Source of the DNA: an uncultured Eubacteriales bacterium
Lineage (GTDB): Bacteria; Bacillota; Clostridia; Christensenellales; Aristaeellaceae
NCBI GenBank assembly: GCA_900318145.1
Contig: ONJM01000001.1
Location: 1-64,000, forward strand
Direction: 5' to 3'
DNA: 64,000 nucleotides
Shown: positions 8,375-16,379 of the stretch, in pieces
How positions within the stretch are numbered: the first letter of the stretch is position 1
Layout: each line of letters opens with the position of its first letter
The notes under the pieces: generated by a model
Database searches by the model: none
What the model was told of the DNA's origin: nothing
The model's input: the letters and a program-made list of their open reading frames with translations, nothing else
Translations under genes and position numbers: made by a program

Positions 8375-9330
8375 TGCGTACGGGGGAGAAACAAAGCTTT
8401 GCGGCACGCGTGCGGGAGGAACTGATCCGCCTGCCGGCAGGGAAGGCCTGCTGTATGCTCAGCGAGATTTCAGCCCTGACGCAGACGTCGGGCCATCTGG
8501 CTTTCCGGGGTGGCGGCTGGCTTTCGGTGAGCTACCGCCTGGAGGACGCAGGAACGGCCCGCAGGCTGTTCCAGCTGCTGAAAAAAAGGCTGAATGTGAA
8601 TCCGACGCTGCATTTTACCCAGACGTCCCGGCTGGGGAACCGGCGGACCTGTGTACTGACCCTCGCCGGCGGGGACGCGAGAATCCTGCTGGACGCGCTG
8701 CATATGACCGAGACGGACGACAACGGACAGCTGCATATCAGACGGACTGTTCCGCGGCATCCCATGACCCGGCAGTGCTGCCGGCGGGCGTTCCTGCGGG
8801 GGGCGTTCCTGGGAGCCGGAACCGTGACAAATCCGGAGAAGGGTTATCATTTCGAGTGGAAGGCGGATGACGAGCACCTGCCCCGGATGCTGGGAAGGCT
8901 GCTGGAAAAATGCGACCTCCCGTTCCATTCCTACGAGCGGTCCGGGCAGCAGGTGGTTTACCTGAAAGGCGCGCAGCAGATCGCGGACGTGCTTGCGCTG
9001 ATGGGGGCCGGGCAGAGCGTGCTGGAGATGGAGAATATCCGGATCCGGAAGCAGCTGCGGGCGGCCGCGGTCCGCGCCGCCAACTGTGACGAGCACAACG
9101 GGGAACGGATGCTGGACGCCGCGCAGAAACAGGTGGAGGCCATCCGGCAGATCTCCCTGAAGCAGGGGCTGTTTACGCTGCCGCCGGCCCTGCAGGAGCT
9201 GGCAAGGCTCCGGCTGGAACACCCGGAGCTGAGCCTGAAGGAGCTGGGAGAGAATCTGGATCCCCCGGTGGGGAAAAGCGGTGTAAGCCACCGGATCCGG
9301 CGGCTGATGGAAATCGCGGGGGAATTATAA
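8374..9330 (+). CDS. whiA: DNA-binding protein WhiA
   Basis: A 318-residue WhiA homologue. The N-terminal half is a degenerate LAGLIDADG homing-endonuclease fold (CCRRAFLRGAFLGAGTVTNP, a signature of the family), and the C-terminal HTH domain includes SLKELGENLDPPVGKSGVSHRIRRL. WhiA controls sporulation septation in Streptomyces and nucleoid/division functions in Bacillus. It begins on the last base of the rapZ stop codon (TAATG). The usual yvcK gene between rapZ and whiA is absent. Confidence 0.94.
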   Translation: MRTGEKQSFAARVREELIRLPAGKACCMLSEISALTQTSGHLAFRGGGWLSVSYRLEDAGTARRLFQLLKKRLNVNPTLHFTQTSRLGNRRTCVLTLAGGDARILLDALHMTETDDNGQLHIRRTVPRHPMTRQCCRRAFLRGAFLGAGTVTNPEKGYHFEWKADDEHLPRMLGRLLEKCDLPFHSYERSGQQVVYLKGAQQIADVLALMGAGQSVLEMENIRIRKQLRAAAVRAANCDEHNGERMLDAAQKQVEAIRQISLKQGLFTLPPALQELARLRLEHPELSLKELGENLDPPVGKSGVSHRIRRLMEIAGEL

Positions 9331-9366
9331 CGAACGGAACGGCCCGGGAAAGGAGGAACAGAAAGC

Positions 9367-11403
9367 ATGATCGCTTCACTTTCATATCTGCTGCTGTATC
9401 TTTCCTTCGGCGTTCTGGAAGTGCGGTTCCTGCTTCCGCGGCACAAGCCGCTGAACCGGATCTGGCTGGGGCTGAGCCTCGGCGTGCTGGAAGAGATGTG
9501 GCTGCCGGCGCTCTGCGCCTTTGCTTTCGGTTTCACCGCGCAGGCTCACGCGGCGGCGGCAGGGCTGCTGCTCCTGCTGACTGCGGCCTGCTGGTTCCTG
9601 CGGGACCGGCGGGAGGCGGCGTGCTGGGACGCGGAGGAGAAGGCACAGCTCCGGAAAATGCTGCCGGTGATTATTCCGCTGACGCTGCTCAGCGCATACC
9701 TGCAGTATACCCATGTGATGCGGGTGGACGCGGCGGGCGGCTGGCATGTCGGGCAGAGCACCTACGGGGATCTGCCCATGCATCTGAGTTTTATTACGGG
9801 ACTGCAGGGAAAGACTTTCCCCGCGGATTACCCGTTCTATCCCGGGACGCGGCTGAGCTATCCCTTCCTGGCGGATACGCTGAGCTCCACCTTCTGCCTG
9901 CTTGGCTGCAGCCTGCAGGCGGCGGTGACGATTCCCGGAACGCTGATGATGGCGCTCTGCTTTACGGGCGTGCTGGTGCTTGCCCGGGAAATGACGGCCG
10001 GCGGAAAGGCCGTGGTTCTTGCGGCGCTGCTGTTTTTTCTGAACGGCGGGCTTGGTTTCCTGTATGATTTTGACCTGGCCGGCGGCACATGGGCGGCACA
10101 GCCGGACGCGGACTTCTTTACCCGGATCGGACAGACGGTTTCCGGCTGGTTCGAAACGGTGAGCCTGCGGATCGGGGATATCCTGGACGGCTATTACAAG
10201 ACGCCGACCAACCAGCCCGATCCGAACAACCTGCGCTGGTCCAACGTGATCTGCGACCTGATGATTCCCCAGCGGACGCTGCTGGGAGGCTGGTGTACGG
10301 TGATTCCGTGCTTTTACCTGCTGGACGCGGTGTTCCGGCCGAAGAAACGGGATCCCGGAAACAAAGCGCGGGGGCTGGTCCTGCTTGGCATCTGGGCCGG
10401 CGCGCTGCCGCTGGTGCACACCCACAGTTTCCTGGCGCTGGGCCTGGCTTCCCTGGGATGTATGGTGTACGACCTGATCCACGGGGATCCGGACGCCATG
10501 ATGATCCGGCGGGGCAGGGGGCAGATCCTGCTGCCGTACCTGGTATACGCGTGCATCGCCGCGGCGCTCGCGGTTCCGCAGCTGCTTGCCTTCACCTTCC
10601 GGCAGACATTTCAGGAAGACGCCGGACATACTTTCCTGCAGTTCCAGTTCAACTGGGTGAACAACCCGAACGGGCAGGGCATGCGGGACCTGTACATCTG
10701 GTTCTGGGTGAAGAATATCGGACTGCCTTTTATCGCGCTGATCGCGGCGCTGTTCGACAAAACGCCGAGGAACCGGCGGATCTTCGCGATGGCGCTGCCC
10801 ATTATCCTGGCGGCGGAGTTTATCCGCTTCCAGCCCAACGAATATGACAACAACAAACTGTTCTACCTGGCCTGGCTGCTTTGCTGCATGATCACGGCGG
10901 ACTGGTGCGGGAACGTCTGGAAAAGGCTGCGGGGACTGCGGAGCCGCTATGTGCTGGCAGTCCTGGCGGCCGCGGTAACCTTCCTGAGCGCGGGGCTGAC
11001 CGTCTGGCGGGAATGCGTGTCCGACTACATGGCTTACAGCAGCGCTTCGGTGGAAGCCGGAACCTTTGCCAGGGACCGGACGGAAAAGGACGCTGTGTTC
11101 CTGACCGGTACGCAGCACCTGAATCCGGTGCTGTCCATCGGGGGGAAAACCATCGTCTGCGGCCCGGATCTGTGGCTGTACTGGCACGGCTTCGATACCC
11201 GGGAACGGCAGGAGGAGCTCCGGATGTTCTATGAGGATCCGGAACACAACGCGGATATTCCGCAGAAATACAATGTGAGCTATATCTATGTTTCCTCCTA
11301 CGAAAGGTCAGCGTACAGCGTGAATACGGAGGCGCTGGACCGGAATTACCGGAAGGTGTTTGAAAACGGGGAGGCGACGATCTGGAAAGTGCCGGACGGC
11401 TGA
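9367..11403 (+). CDS. Large polytopic membrane protein, possibly GT-C glycosyltransferase-like
   Basis: A 678-residue integral membrane protein with roughly twelve hydrophobic helices, beginning with SLSYLLLYLSFGVL and including LLLLLTAACWFL, VVLAALLFFLNGGLGFLYDF and YVLAVLAAAVTFLSAGLTVW. A polar loop after the first helices carries MRVDAAGGWHVGQSTYGDLPMHLSF, and a soluble C-terminal tail (DAVFLTGTQHLNPVLSIGGKTIVCGPDLWLYWHG) follows the last helix. That arrangement, with an acidic residue in the first large external loop and a short extracytoplasmic tail, resembles lipid-linked-sugar GT-C enzymes, but no diagnostic motif is clear. AAAGGAGG precedes the start, 36 bases after whiA. Confidence 0.7.
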   Translation: MIASLSYLLLYLSFGVLEVRFLLPRHKPLNRIWLGLSLGVLEEMWLPALCAFAFGFTAQAHAAAAGLLLLLTAACWFLRDRREAACWDAEEKAQLRKMLPVIIPLTLLSAYLQYTHVMRVDAAGGWHVGQSTYGDLPMHLSFITGLQGKTFPADYPFYPGTRLSYPFLADTLSSTFCLLGCSLQAAVTIPGTLMMALCFTGVLVLAREMTAGGKAVVLAALLFFLNGGLGFLYDFDLAGGTWAAQPDADFFTRIGQTVSGWFETVSLRIGDILDGYYKTPTNQPDPNNLRWSNVICDLMIPQRTLLGGWCTVIPCFYLLDAVFRPKKRDPGNKARGLVLLGIWAGALPLVHTHSFLALGLASLGCMVYDLIHGDPDAMMIRRGRGQILLPYLVYACIAAALAVPQLLAFTFRQTFQEDAGHTFLQFQFNWVNNPNGQGMRDLYIWFWVKNIGLPFIALIAALFDKTPRNRRIFAMALPIILAAEFIRFQPNEYDNNKLFYLAWLLCCMITADWCGNVWKRLRGLRSRYVLAVLAAAVTFLSAGLTVWRECVSDYMAYSSASVEAGTFARDRTEKDAVFLTGTQHLNPVLSIGGKTIVCGPDLWLYWHGFDTRERQEELRMFYEDPEHNADIPQKYNVSYIYVSSYERSAYSVNTEALDRNYRKVFENGEATIWKVPDG

Positions 11404-11426
11404 CGGCGGGCGGCTCTTTCCGTAAG

Positions 11427-11451
11427 GCCGGGCAGGCGCGCCCGGCTTTTT
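11427..11451 (+). terminator. Rho-independent terminator
   Basis: A perfect seven-base-pair stem GCCGGGC/GCCCGGC with loop AGGCGC and a five-T tail, ending the murB-to-membrane-protein unit. Confidence 0.88.
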
Positions 11452-11454
11452 CAG

Positions 11455-11483
11455 TTGCTTTTTCGGGCAAAATAGGATACAAT
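11455..11483 (+). promoter_or_regulatory. Promoter of the YybS-rplI-dnaB unit
   Basis: TTGCTT (11455-11460), a 17-base spacer and TACAAT (11478-11483), directly after the terminator and about 70 bases before the first gene. Confidence 0.6.
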
Positions 11484-11550
11484 AAACTGATAATATATGC
11501 GATGCGGGCGCAAGCGAAACCGTGCGCCGGCGATGAATGGAGGTGACAGC

Positions 11551-12606
11551 ATGGACGGGAAAAACGACGGACTGAAATGGCTTGCCTGGGCGATTCCCGC
11601 GGGGCTGTCGCTGATAATCGCGTTAATGCCCCTGCCGGAGGCGACTGTGAGCGCGCTGCTGATTCCGGTGATTTTGTTTCAGCTGCTGCTTCCGGTGATC
11701 TCCGCGGTCACGGGAGCCGTATGTTATATTGCCGTCGCGCCGGCTTTCTGCGCGCTGGCCGCTGTGCTCGGGTGGAAGGTTTTTCCCGCGCCGGCGCTGC
11801 CGCTGACGCTTTTCTGGTGCGCGGCCTGCGGACTGACGGCCTGCCTCCCCATGAAACGGAGGCTGCTGCGCCCGGCGCTGCGGACAGGCATGTGCCTGAT
11901 GGCCTGGGCGGCCGCGTTTCTGACGCTGCTGCAGCTGACCGGTGGAAATATTGTGGCCGGGCTGGCCCAGGCGGTCTGTGATTATGTGGATCACAGCCCT
12001 GACAGCGCGGAGATCCTTCTCCGGGCCTACAGCGCGGGTTTTGTCCGCCTGACGGGGACCGAGGCGCTGATGCCCGCCGCGCGGGTGCTGGGCAGCGTGG
12101 TCATTCCGGCGGCTACCCGGACGCAGATGCTGTTTACCCTGCGGGTTTCACTGGAAGAAATGCTGCCCTCCCTGCTGTGCAACGCGGTGGTATACCATAC
12201 CGCGCTGACTGTTGTGCTGAGCACGGTGCTGCCGGACTGGCAGCGGCGGAAGCGGGGAGAACACGGGGAGTTTGCGCCCATGGAGCAGTGGTATATGCCG
12301 CGGCGGCTGGGCCTGGCCGTTTTCGCGCTGTGCCTCGGCTGGCTGATCGCGATGATGGCGCAGGACGGAACCGGCGCTTATCTTGGATGGATGTGCGCGG
12401 GCGTGTTCCGCTCGGCGTTCATCCTGCAGGGGATCTGCTGGATGCAGTGGATGGGAAAACGGATGGGAATCCGTTCCGCGGCGCGGAACATCTGGTCCGT
12501 GATCCTTTCCGTAGTGGTTCCGCTGATTCCGATGATTATGGGAATGATAGACCAGCGCAGGGACGCGCGCCATCTGCGTCCGAGAGAGGAGACTGATCAG
12601 GAATGA
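11551..12606 (+). CDS. YybS-like (DUF2232) membrane protein
   Basis: A 351-residue membrane protein with about eight helices (for example [49 protein letters not shown] and [17 protein letters not shown]). The cytoplasmic segment [29 protein letters not shown] resembles the RWKLP region preceding the last helices in YybS/DUF2232 proteins. Position also fits: in Bacillus yybS lies upstream of rplI and dnaC. The start at 11551 has GGAGGTGA nine bases before it; an upstream ATG at 11497 lacks a site. The stop overlaps rplI (ATGA). Function is unknown across the family. Confidence 0.65.
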   Translation: MDGKNDGLKWLAWAIPAGLSLIIALMPLPEATVSALLIPVILFQLLLPVISAVTGAVCYIAVAPAFCALAAVLGWKVFPAPALPLTLFWCAACGLTACLPMKRRLLRPALRTGMCLMAWAAAFLTLLQLTGGNIVAGLAQAVCDYVDHSPDSAEILLRAYSAGFVRLTGTEALMPAARVLGSVVIPAATRTQMLFTLRVSLEEMLPSLLCNAVVYHTALTVVLSTVLPDWQRRKRGEHGEFAPMEQWYMPRRLGLAVFALCLGWLIAMMAQDGTGAYLGWMCAGVFRSAFILQGICWMQWMGKRMGIRSAARNIWSVILSVVVPLIPMIMGMIDQRRDARHLRPREETDQE

Positions 12607-13055
12607 AGGTTGTATTGCTGAAGGATGTCCGGAACATGGGAAAGCGGGACGATATCCTGACGGTCAGCGACGGGTATGCACGGAATTTCCTGTTTCCCCA
12701 GAAGCTGGCCGCGGAGGCGACTCCCGGTACGCTGAAGGAAATTGAGCGCAAGCGCGCTGCCCAGGACGCCCGGGAAGCCGAGATGAAGGCGGAGGCGCAG
12801 GCGAAAGCCGAACTGCTGAAGAACAAGGTGATTGTTCTGGAAGTCAAATGCGGCGAAAAGGGCCGGCTGTACGGCAGCGTAACGGCCGCGGAAGTGGCGG
12901 AAGCGCTGGAAAAACAGCACGGGATCAAGGCTGACAAGCGCAAGATCGACATCGGCGAGCCCATCCGCGAAACCGGGATCCGCGAGATCTCCGTATGGCT
13001 TTACACGGGGATTACCACCAAGATGAAACTGGACGTGCAGCCGATTAAAAAGTAA
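12603..13055 (+). CDS. rplI: 50S ribosomal protein bL9
   Basis: A 150-residue full-length bL9. The N-terminal domain [18 protein letters not shown] plus [14 protein letters not shown] is the conserved rRNA-binding part; a long connecting helix (residues 42-75, rich in Ala, Glu and Lys) and the C-terminal domain ([25 protein letters not shown]) follow. bL9 binds 23S rRNA at the base of the L1 stalk and influences frame maintenance. It starts inside the YybS stop codon and is followed after 23 bases by dnaB, the arrangement common in Firmicutes. Confidence 0.97.
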   Translation: MKVVLLKDVRNMGKRDDILTVSDGYARNFLFPQKLAAEATPGTLKEIERKRAAQDAREAEMKAEAQAKAELLKNKVIVLEVKCGEKGRLYGSVTAAEVAEALEKQHGIKADKRKIDIGEPIRETGIREISVWLYTGITTKMKLDVQPIKK

Positions 13056-13078
13056 CCGGCAGCCGCGGGGAGAATGCG

Positions 13079-14449
13079 ATGGAAATTCCGGAGAAACTGA
13101 GCGGCGCGGTTCCGCCCCACAGCGTGGAAGCGGAAACCAGTGTCCTGGGCGCGATGCTCCAGGACGGCACCGCCGTGCTCCGGGCTGCGGAACTGCTGAA
13201 GGCGGATGATTTTTACCTTCCGGAGCACCGGGAGATTTTCCAGGTGATGCAGGCGCTGAACCAGGAACACTACCCGATCGATACCGTGACCGTGCATACG
13301 GAACTGGCGAAGCGGGGAACCCTGGAGGGAATCGGCGGGGACGCGAATCTGCTGCGGATCCTGAATTCGGTGCCTACCACGGCCAATGTGAAGGCGTATA
13401 TCGATATCGTCCGGGAAAAGAGCACGCTCCGGAAGCTGATTTCCGCCTGCCAGAACATTTCGGGGGAATGCTACCGGCAGCAGACGCCGCTGCCTGAACT
13501 GCTCGCGTCCACGGAAAAGGCCATCTTCGACATCGTGATGAACCGGACGGACGGAGAGGCGCTTCAGCCTGTGGGCGAAGTGGCGGTGCGCGCGTTTGAC
13601 CAGATCGAGGAGCTGGCGAAACGGCACGGCAGCATTGCCGGCGTTCCGACCGGCTTTTTCGACCTGGACAGCCTGCTGACAGGACTGCACCCCGGCGAAT
13701 TTATTGTGGTCGGCGCACGGCCGGCAATGGGAAAAACGTCCTTTGCCATGAATGTGGCGGCGAACGCCAGCATCGGCCACGGGAAAAGGGTCGCCGTATT
13801 CACGCTGGAAATGCCCCGGGAGCAGATTGCCATGCGCGTCATGTGCTCCGACGCCCGGGTGGACATGCAGCGGGTGCGGAAAGGGACGCTGGCCAACGAC
13901 GACTGGATCCGGCTGGCGAACACCCTGGCGCCCATGGTAGCCGCGCCGATGTATATTGACGATACGGCGGGGATCAGCCCCAGCCAGCTGCGGTCCCGGT
14001 GCCGGCGCCTGATGATGGACACGGGCGGGCTGGACCTGATCGTGGTGGACTATCTGGGCCTGATGCGCGCGGACGGACGGGTGGAAAACCGGCAGCTGGA
14101 AGTCAGCGAAATCAGCCGGGCGCTGAAGGCGATCGCGCTGGAGCTGAAAGTGCCTGTAATGGCCTGCGCGCAGCTGAGCCGCGCCAACAGGGACCGGCAG
14201 GACAAGCGGCCGGTGCTGAGCGATCTGCGGGATTCGGGTTCCATCGAGCAGGACGCGGACGTGGTCATGTTCCTGCACCGGGAGGAATACTACAACAAGG
14301 ACACGGAAGACAAGAACATCGGTGAAGTGATCATCGCCAAACAGCGCAGCGGTCCGCTGGGAACGGTGAAACTGGCCTGGCTGGGCGAATTCACGACATT
14401 TGCCAACCTGGCGAGGGACACCGGAAACACCGGGGACGCGCCGTTCTGA
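13079..14449 (+). CDS. dnaB: Replicative DNA helicase
   Basis: A 456-residue hexameric 5'-3' helicase that unwinds DNA at the replication fork. The N-terminal primase-interacting domain begins PPHSVEAETSVLGAML; the RecA-like motor has Walker A GARPAMGKTS at about 211-220, FTLEMPREQIAMRVMC, Walker B DLIVVDYLGLM, and the arginine/sensor region KQRSGPLGTVKLAWLG near the end. Length and motifs are complete, with no intein. In Bacillus naming this is dnaC. It follows rplI closely and is probably cotranscribed. Confidence 0.97.
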   Translation: MEIPEKLSGAVPPHSVEAETSVLGAMLQDGTAVLRAAELLKADDFYLPEHREIFQVMQALNQEHYPIDTVTVHTELAKRGTLEGIGGDANLLRILNSVPTTANVKAYIDIVREKSTLRKLISACQNISGECYRQQTPLPELLASTEKAIFDIVMNRTDGEALQPVGEVAVRAFDQIEELAKRHGSIAGVPTGFFDLDSLLTGLHPGEFIVVGARPAMGKTSFAMNVAANASIGHGKRVAVFTLEMPREQIAMRVMCSDARVDMQRVRKGTLANDDWIRLANTLAPMVAAPMYIDDTAGISPSQLRSRCRRLMMDTGGLDLIVVDYLGLMRADGRVENRQLEVSEISRALKAIALELKVPVMACAQLSRANRDRQDKRPVLSDLRDSGSIEQDADVVMFLHREEYYNKDTEDKNIGEVIIAKQRSGPLGTVKLAWLGEFTTFANLARDTGNTGDAPF

Positions 14450-14468
14450 GATCCCGGAAGGAGCTTAC

Positions 14469-15428
14469 ATGGAGAATTACTCGGTTTGCCAACTGCAGAA
14501 GGATATGCGGTTTGAAGGGTTCCTGCTGGTCCGGACCGCGGAAAAACGGAAAGACGTCAAGGGAAACGACTATGTGGATATGAACCTGACCGACCGGACC
14601 GGCGAGATCAACTGCAAGATCTGGAATCTGGATCCCGGAACGGAAACGCCGGAAACCGGCAGCGCGGTAAAGATCCGCGGAACCGTGCAGGAATACAACG
14701 GACGGCTGCAGCTGCGGGTGGAAAAATGGCGTGCCGCCACGCCGGAGGATCCGGTGGATATGAACCGGCTGGTGCCCTGTGCCCCGCGGAAGCCGGAGGA
14801 GATGATGGCGGAGATCCGCGCGGCCGTGGAAAGCATCCAAAGCGAAAGCCTCCGGAAACTGACGGAGGGCATGCTGGAGGCAGCGGGGGGAAACCTGCGC
14901 TGGTTCCCGGCGGCGCAGCGGATGCACCACGCGGAACGCAGCGGGCTGCTGCACCACACTACGGATATGCTGAAGCTGGCGGAAGCCATGCTGGGGATCT
15001 ATCCCTGGCTGAACCGGGATCTGCTGACCGCCGGCGTGATTATCCACGACCTGGGCAAGCTGGACGAGCTGAAAAGCGATCAGGCCGGGAACGTGACGGA
15101 TTACACACGGGACGGGCAGCTGCTGGGGCATCTGGTGCGGGGCATCACAAACCTGAACCGGGTGGCGGACCGGCTGGGCATTCACGGTGAACCGCTGGCG
15201 CTGCTGGAGCATATGCTGCTGAGTCATCACGGGGAAAGCGAGTACGGAAGCCCGAAGCCGCCCATGTTCCCCGAAGCGGAAGCGCTTCACTGGATCGATA
15301 TGATGGACGCGCGGATGAACGCCATGAAAACCGCTGAGGATAAGACGCCGGAAGGCGCCTTCAGCGAGAAGATTTTCAGCCTGGACCGGAGGATCTATCA
15401 TCCGAGGTATACGGACGACGCGGAGTAA
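14469..15428 (+). CDS. 3'-5' exoribonuclease YhaM-like (OB fold plus HD domain)
   Basis: A 319-residue protein. Residues 1-100 form an OB-fold nucleic-acid-binding domain (FLLVRTAEKRKDVKGNDYVDMNLTDRTGEINCKIW), and residues 150-300 an HD metal-dependent phosphohydrolase domain with HHAERSGLLHHT, the HD pair in IIHDLGKLDEL, and LLEHMLLSHHGESEYGSP. This is the architecture of Bacillus YhaM, a Mn-dependent exonuclease active on RNA and single-stranded DNA. Start 14469 has GGAAGGAG nine bases upstream. It lies 19 bases after dnaB, so probably shares its transcript. Confidence 0.88.
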   Translation: MENYSVCQLQKDMRFEGFLLVRTAEKRKDVKGNDYVDMNLTDRTGEINCKIWNLDPGTETPETGSAVKIRGTVQEYNGRLQLRVEKWRAATPEDPVDMNRLVPCAPRKPEEMMAEIRAAVESIQSESLRKLTEGMLEAAGGNLRWFPAAQRMHHAERSGLLHHTTDMLKLAEAMLGIYPWLNRDLLTAGVIIHDLGKLDELKSDQAGNVTDYTRDGQLLGHLVRGITNLNRVADRLGIHGEPLALLEHMLLSHHGESEYGSPKPPMFPEAEALHWIDMMDARMNAMKTAEDKTPEGAFSEKIFSLDRRIYHPRYTDDAE

Positions 15429-15461
15429 TGCGCGGATTTACAAATAACGGAGGGATGTACC

Positions 15462-16286
15462 ATGATGAAAAAGAGGATTGTTTGCCTGGCTCTGATCCTG
15501 TGCGCCGCACTGGTTCTGACAGCGTGCCAGCAGCAGGAAAGCTTCCCGAATCAGCCCAAACAGGACACCGGGGCGGGACAGCAGAAATCTGCACAGCAGG
15601 TAACGGTGACGGACGCTCCCGCGCAGCAGATCAATTTTGACGACGGCAGCTATGACCCCGCTTCCGAAGAGGGCGGAGCGGAAGAGCAGGTCACGGCGGG
15701 CAGCAGCGTTACCGCCGCGCCGGTCATGCAGAGCGAATACGCCGGCGCGACGCCCGTAAGGATTGATCCGGTGGACAAACCCACCCCCTCACCGCTGCCG
15801 AGTATCACATTCTCCTACGCGGCCTATACGGCTGCCAACCTGCATCTGTCCTTTGAAGGGCCGGCGGGCTGGATTCCGGATGACAGCACCGGGGACACCT
15901 ACACGCTGAGCGATCCGAACAGGGAGATGGACTATCCGGCGAGGGTGGTGATCCGCGCTGTAAACGTGGGCAAGGATTACACCCAGAAGGAACTGACCGC
16001 GGAACTCAAAGCCCAGTCTGACGCGCTGCGGAGCAGCGGCGGGTTCCAGTCCTACGATCCTTCCAATACGGCGACCCGCCACTTTATCGCGGACGGCGGC
16101 GTGTACATCGCCTACAAGGGAACGCTGAACGACGTGAATGAAACCGGCGTCGCCGGACGCATCATTGTCAATACCGTCAACAAGACGCTGTACATTCTGC
16201 ACGTCAGCTATCCCAGAGGCCTGGCGGACACCTACGCGGACGGCGTGTACAACAAGGTGCGCCATTCCATGAAGCTGGTCAACTGA
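15462..16286 (+). CDS. Lipoprotein with low-complexity linker
   Basis: A 274-residue predicted lipoprotein: MMKKRIVCLALILCAALVLTAC ends in lipobox LTAC (Cys22). Residues 23-105 are a disordered Gln/Pro/Thr/Ala-rich stretch, suiting passage through the wall. Residues about 110-274 form a compact domain (LHLSFEGPAGWIPDDS, YPARVVIRAVNVGKDYTQKELTAELKAQ, YIAYKGTLNDVNETGVAGRIIVNTVNKTLYILHVSYP) like the PsbP/DUF-type domains of clostridial lipoproteins that handle membrane-proximal ligands. CGGAGGG precedes the start. It begins a run of three envelope genes ending with the L,D-transpeptidase; function is unknown. Confidence 0.75.
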   Translation: MMKKRIVCLALILCAALVLTACQQQESFPNQPKQDTGAGQQKSAQQVTVTDAPAQQINFDDGSYDPASEEGGAEEQVTAGSSVTAAPVMQSEYAGATPVRIDPVDKPTPSPLPSITFSYAAYTAANLHLSFEGPAGWIPDDSTGDTYTLSDPNREMDYPARVVIRAVNVGKDYTQKELTAELKAQSDALRSSGGFQSYDPSNTATRHFIADGGVYIAYKGTLNDVNETGVAGRIIVNTVNKTLYILHVSYPRGLADTYADGVYNKVRHSMKLVN

Positions 16287-16318
16287 GAACAGCCGGCCGG
16301 AAAACCGCAGAAATGATG

Positions 16319-16351
16319 TGACGCGCTCTCCGCATCCGCGAAAGCGCGTCA
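16319..16351 (+). terminator. Hairpin between lipoprotein and SdrD-like gene
   Basis: A perfect nine-base-pair stem TGACGCGCT/AGCGCGTCA with a 15-base loop, but the tail (TACTCTGTTATC) is not a proper U-tract. It may act as a weak terminator or mRNA-stabilising structure 29 bases before the next start. Confidence 0.45.
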
Positions 16352-16379
16352 TACTCTGTTATCGGAGGCATTACGAAAC

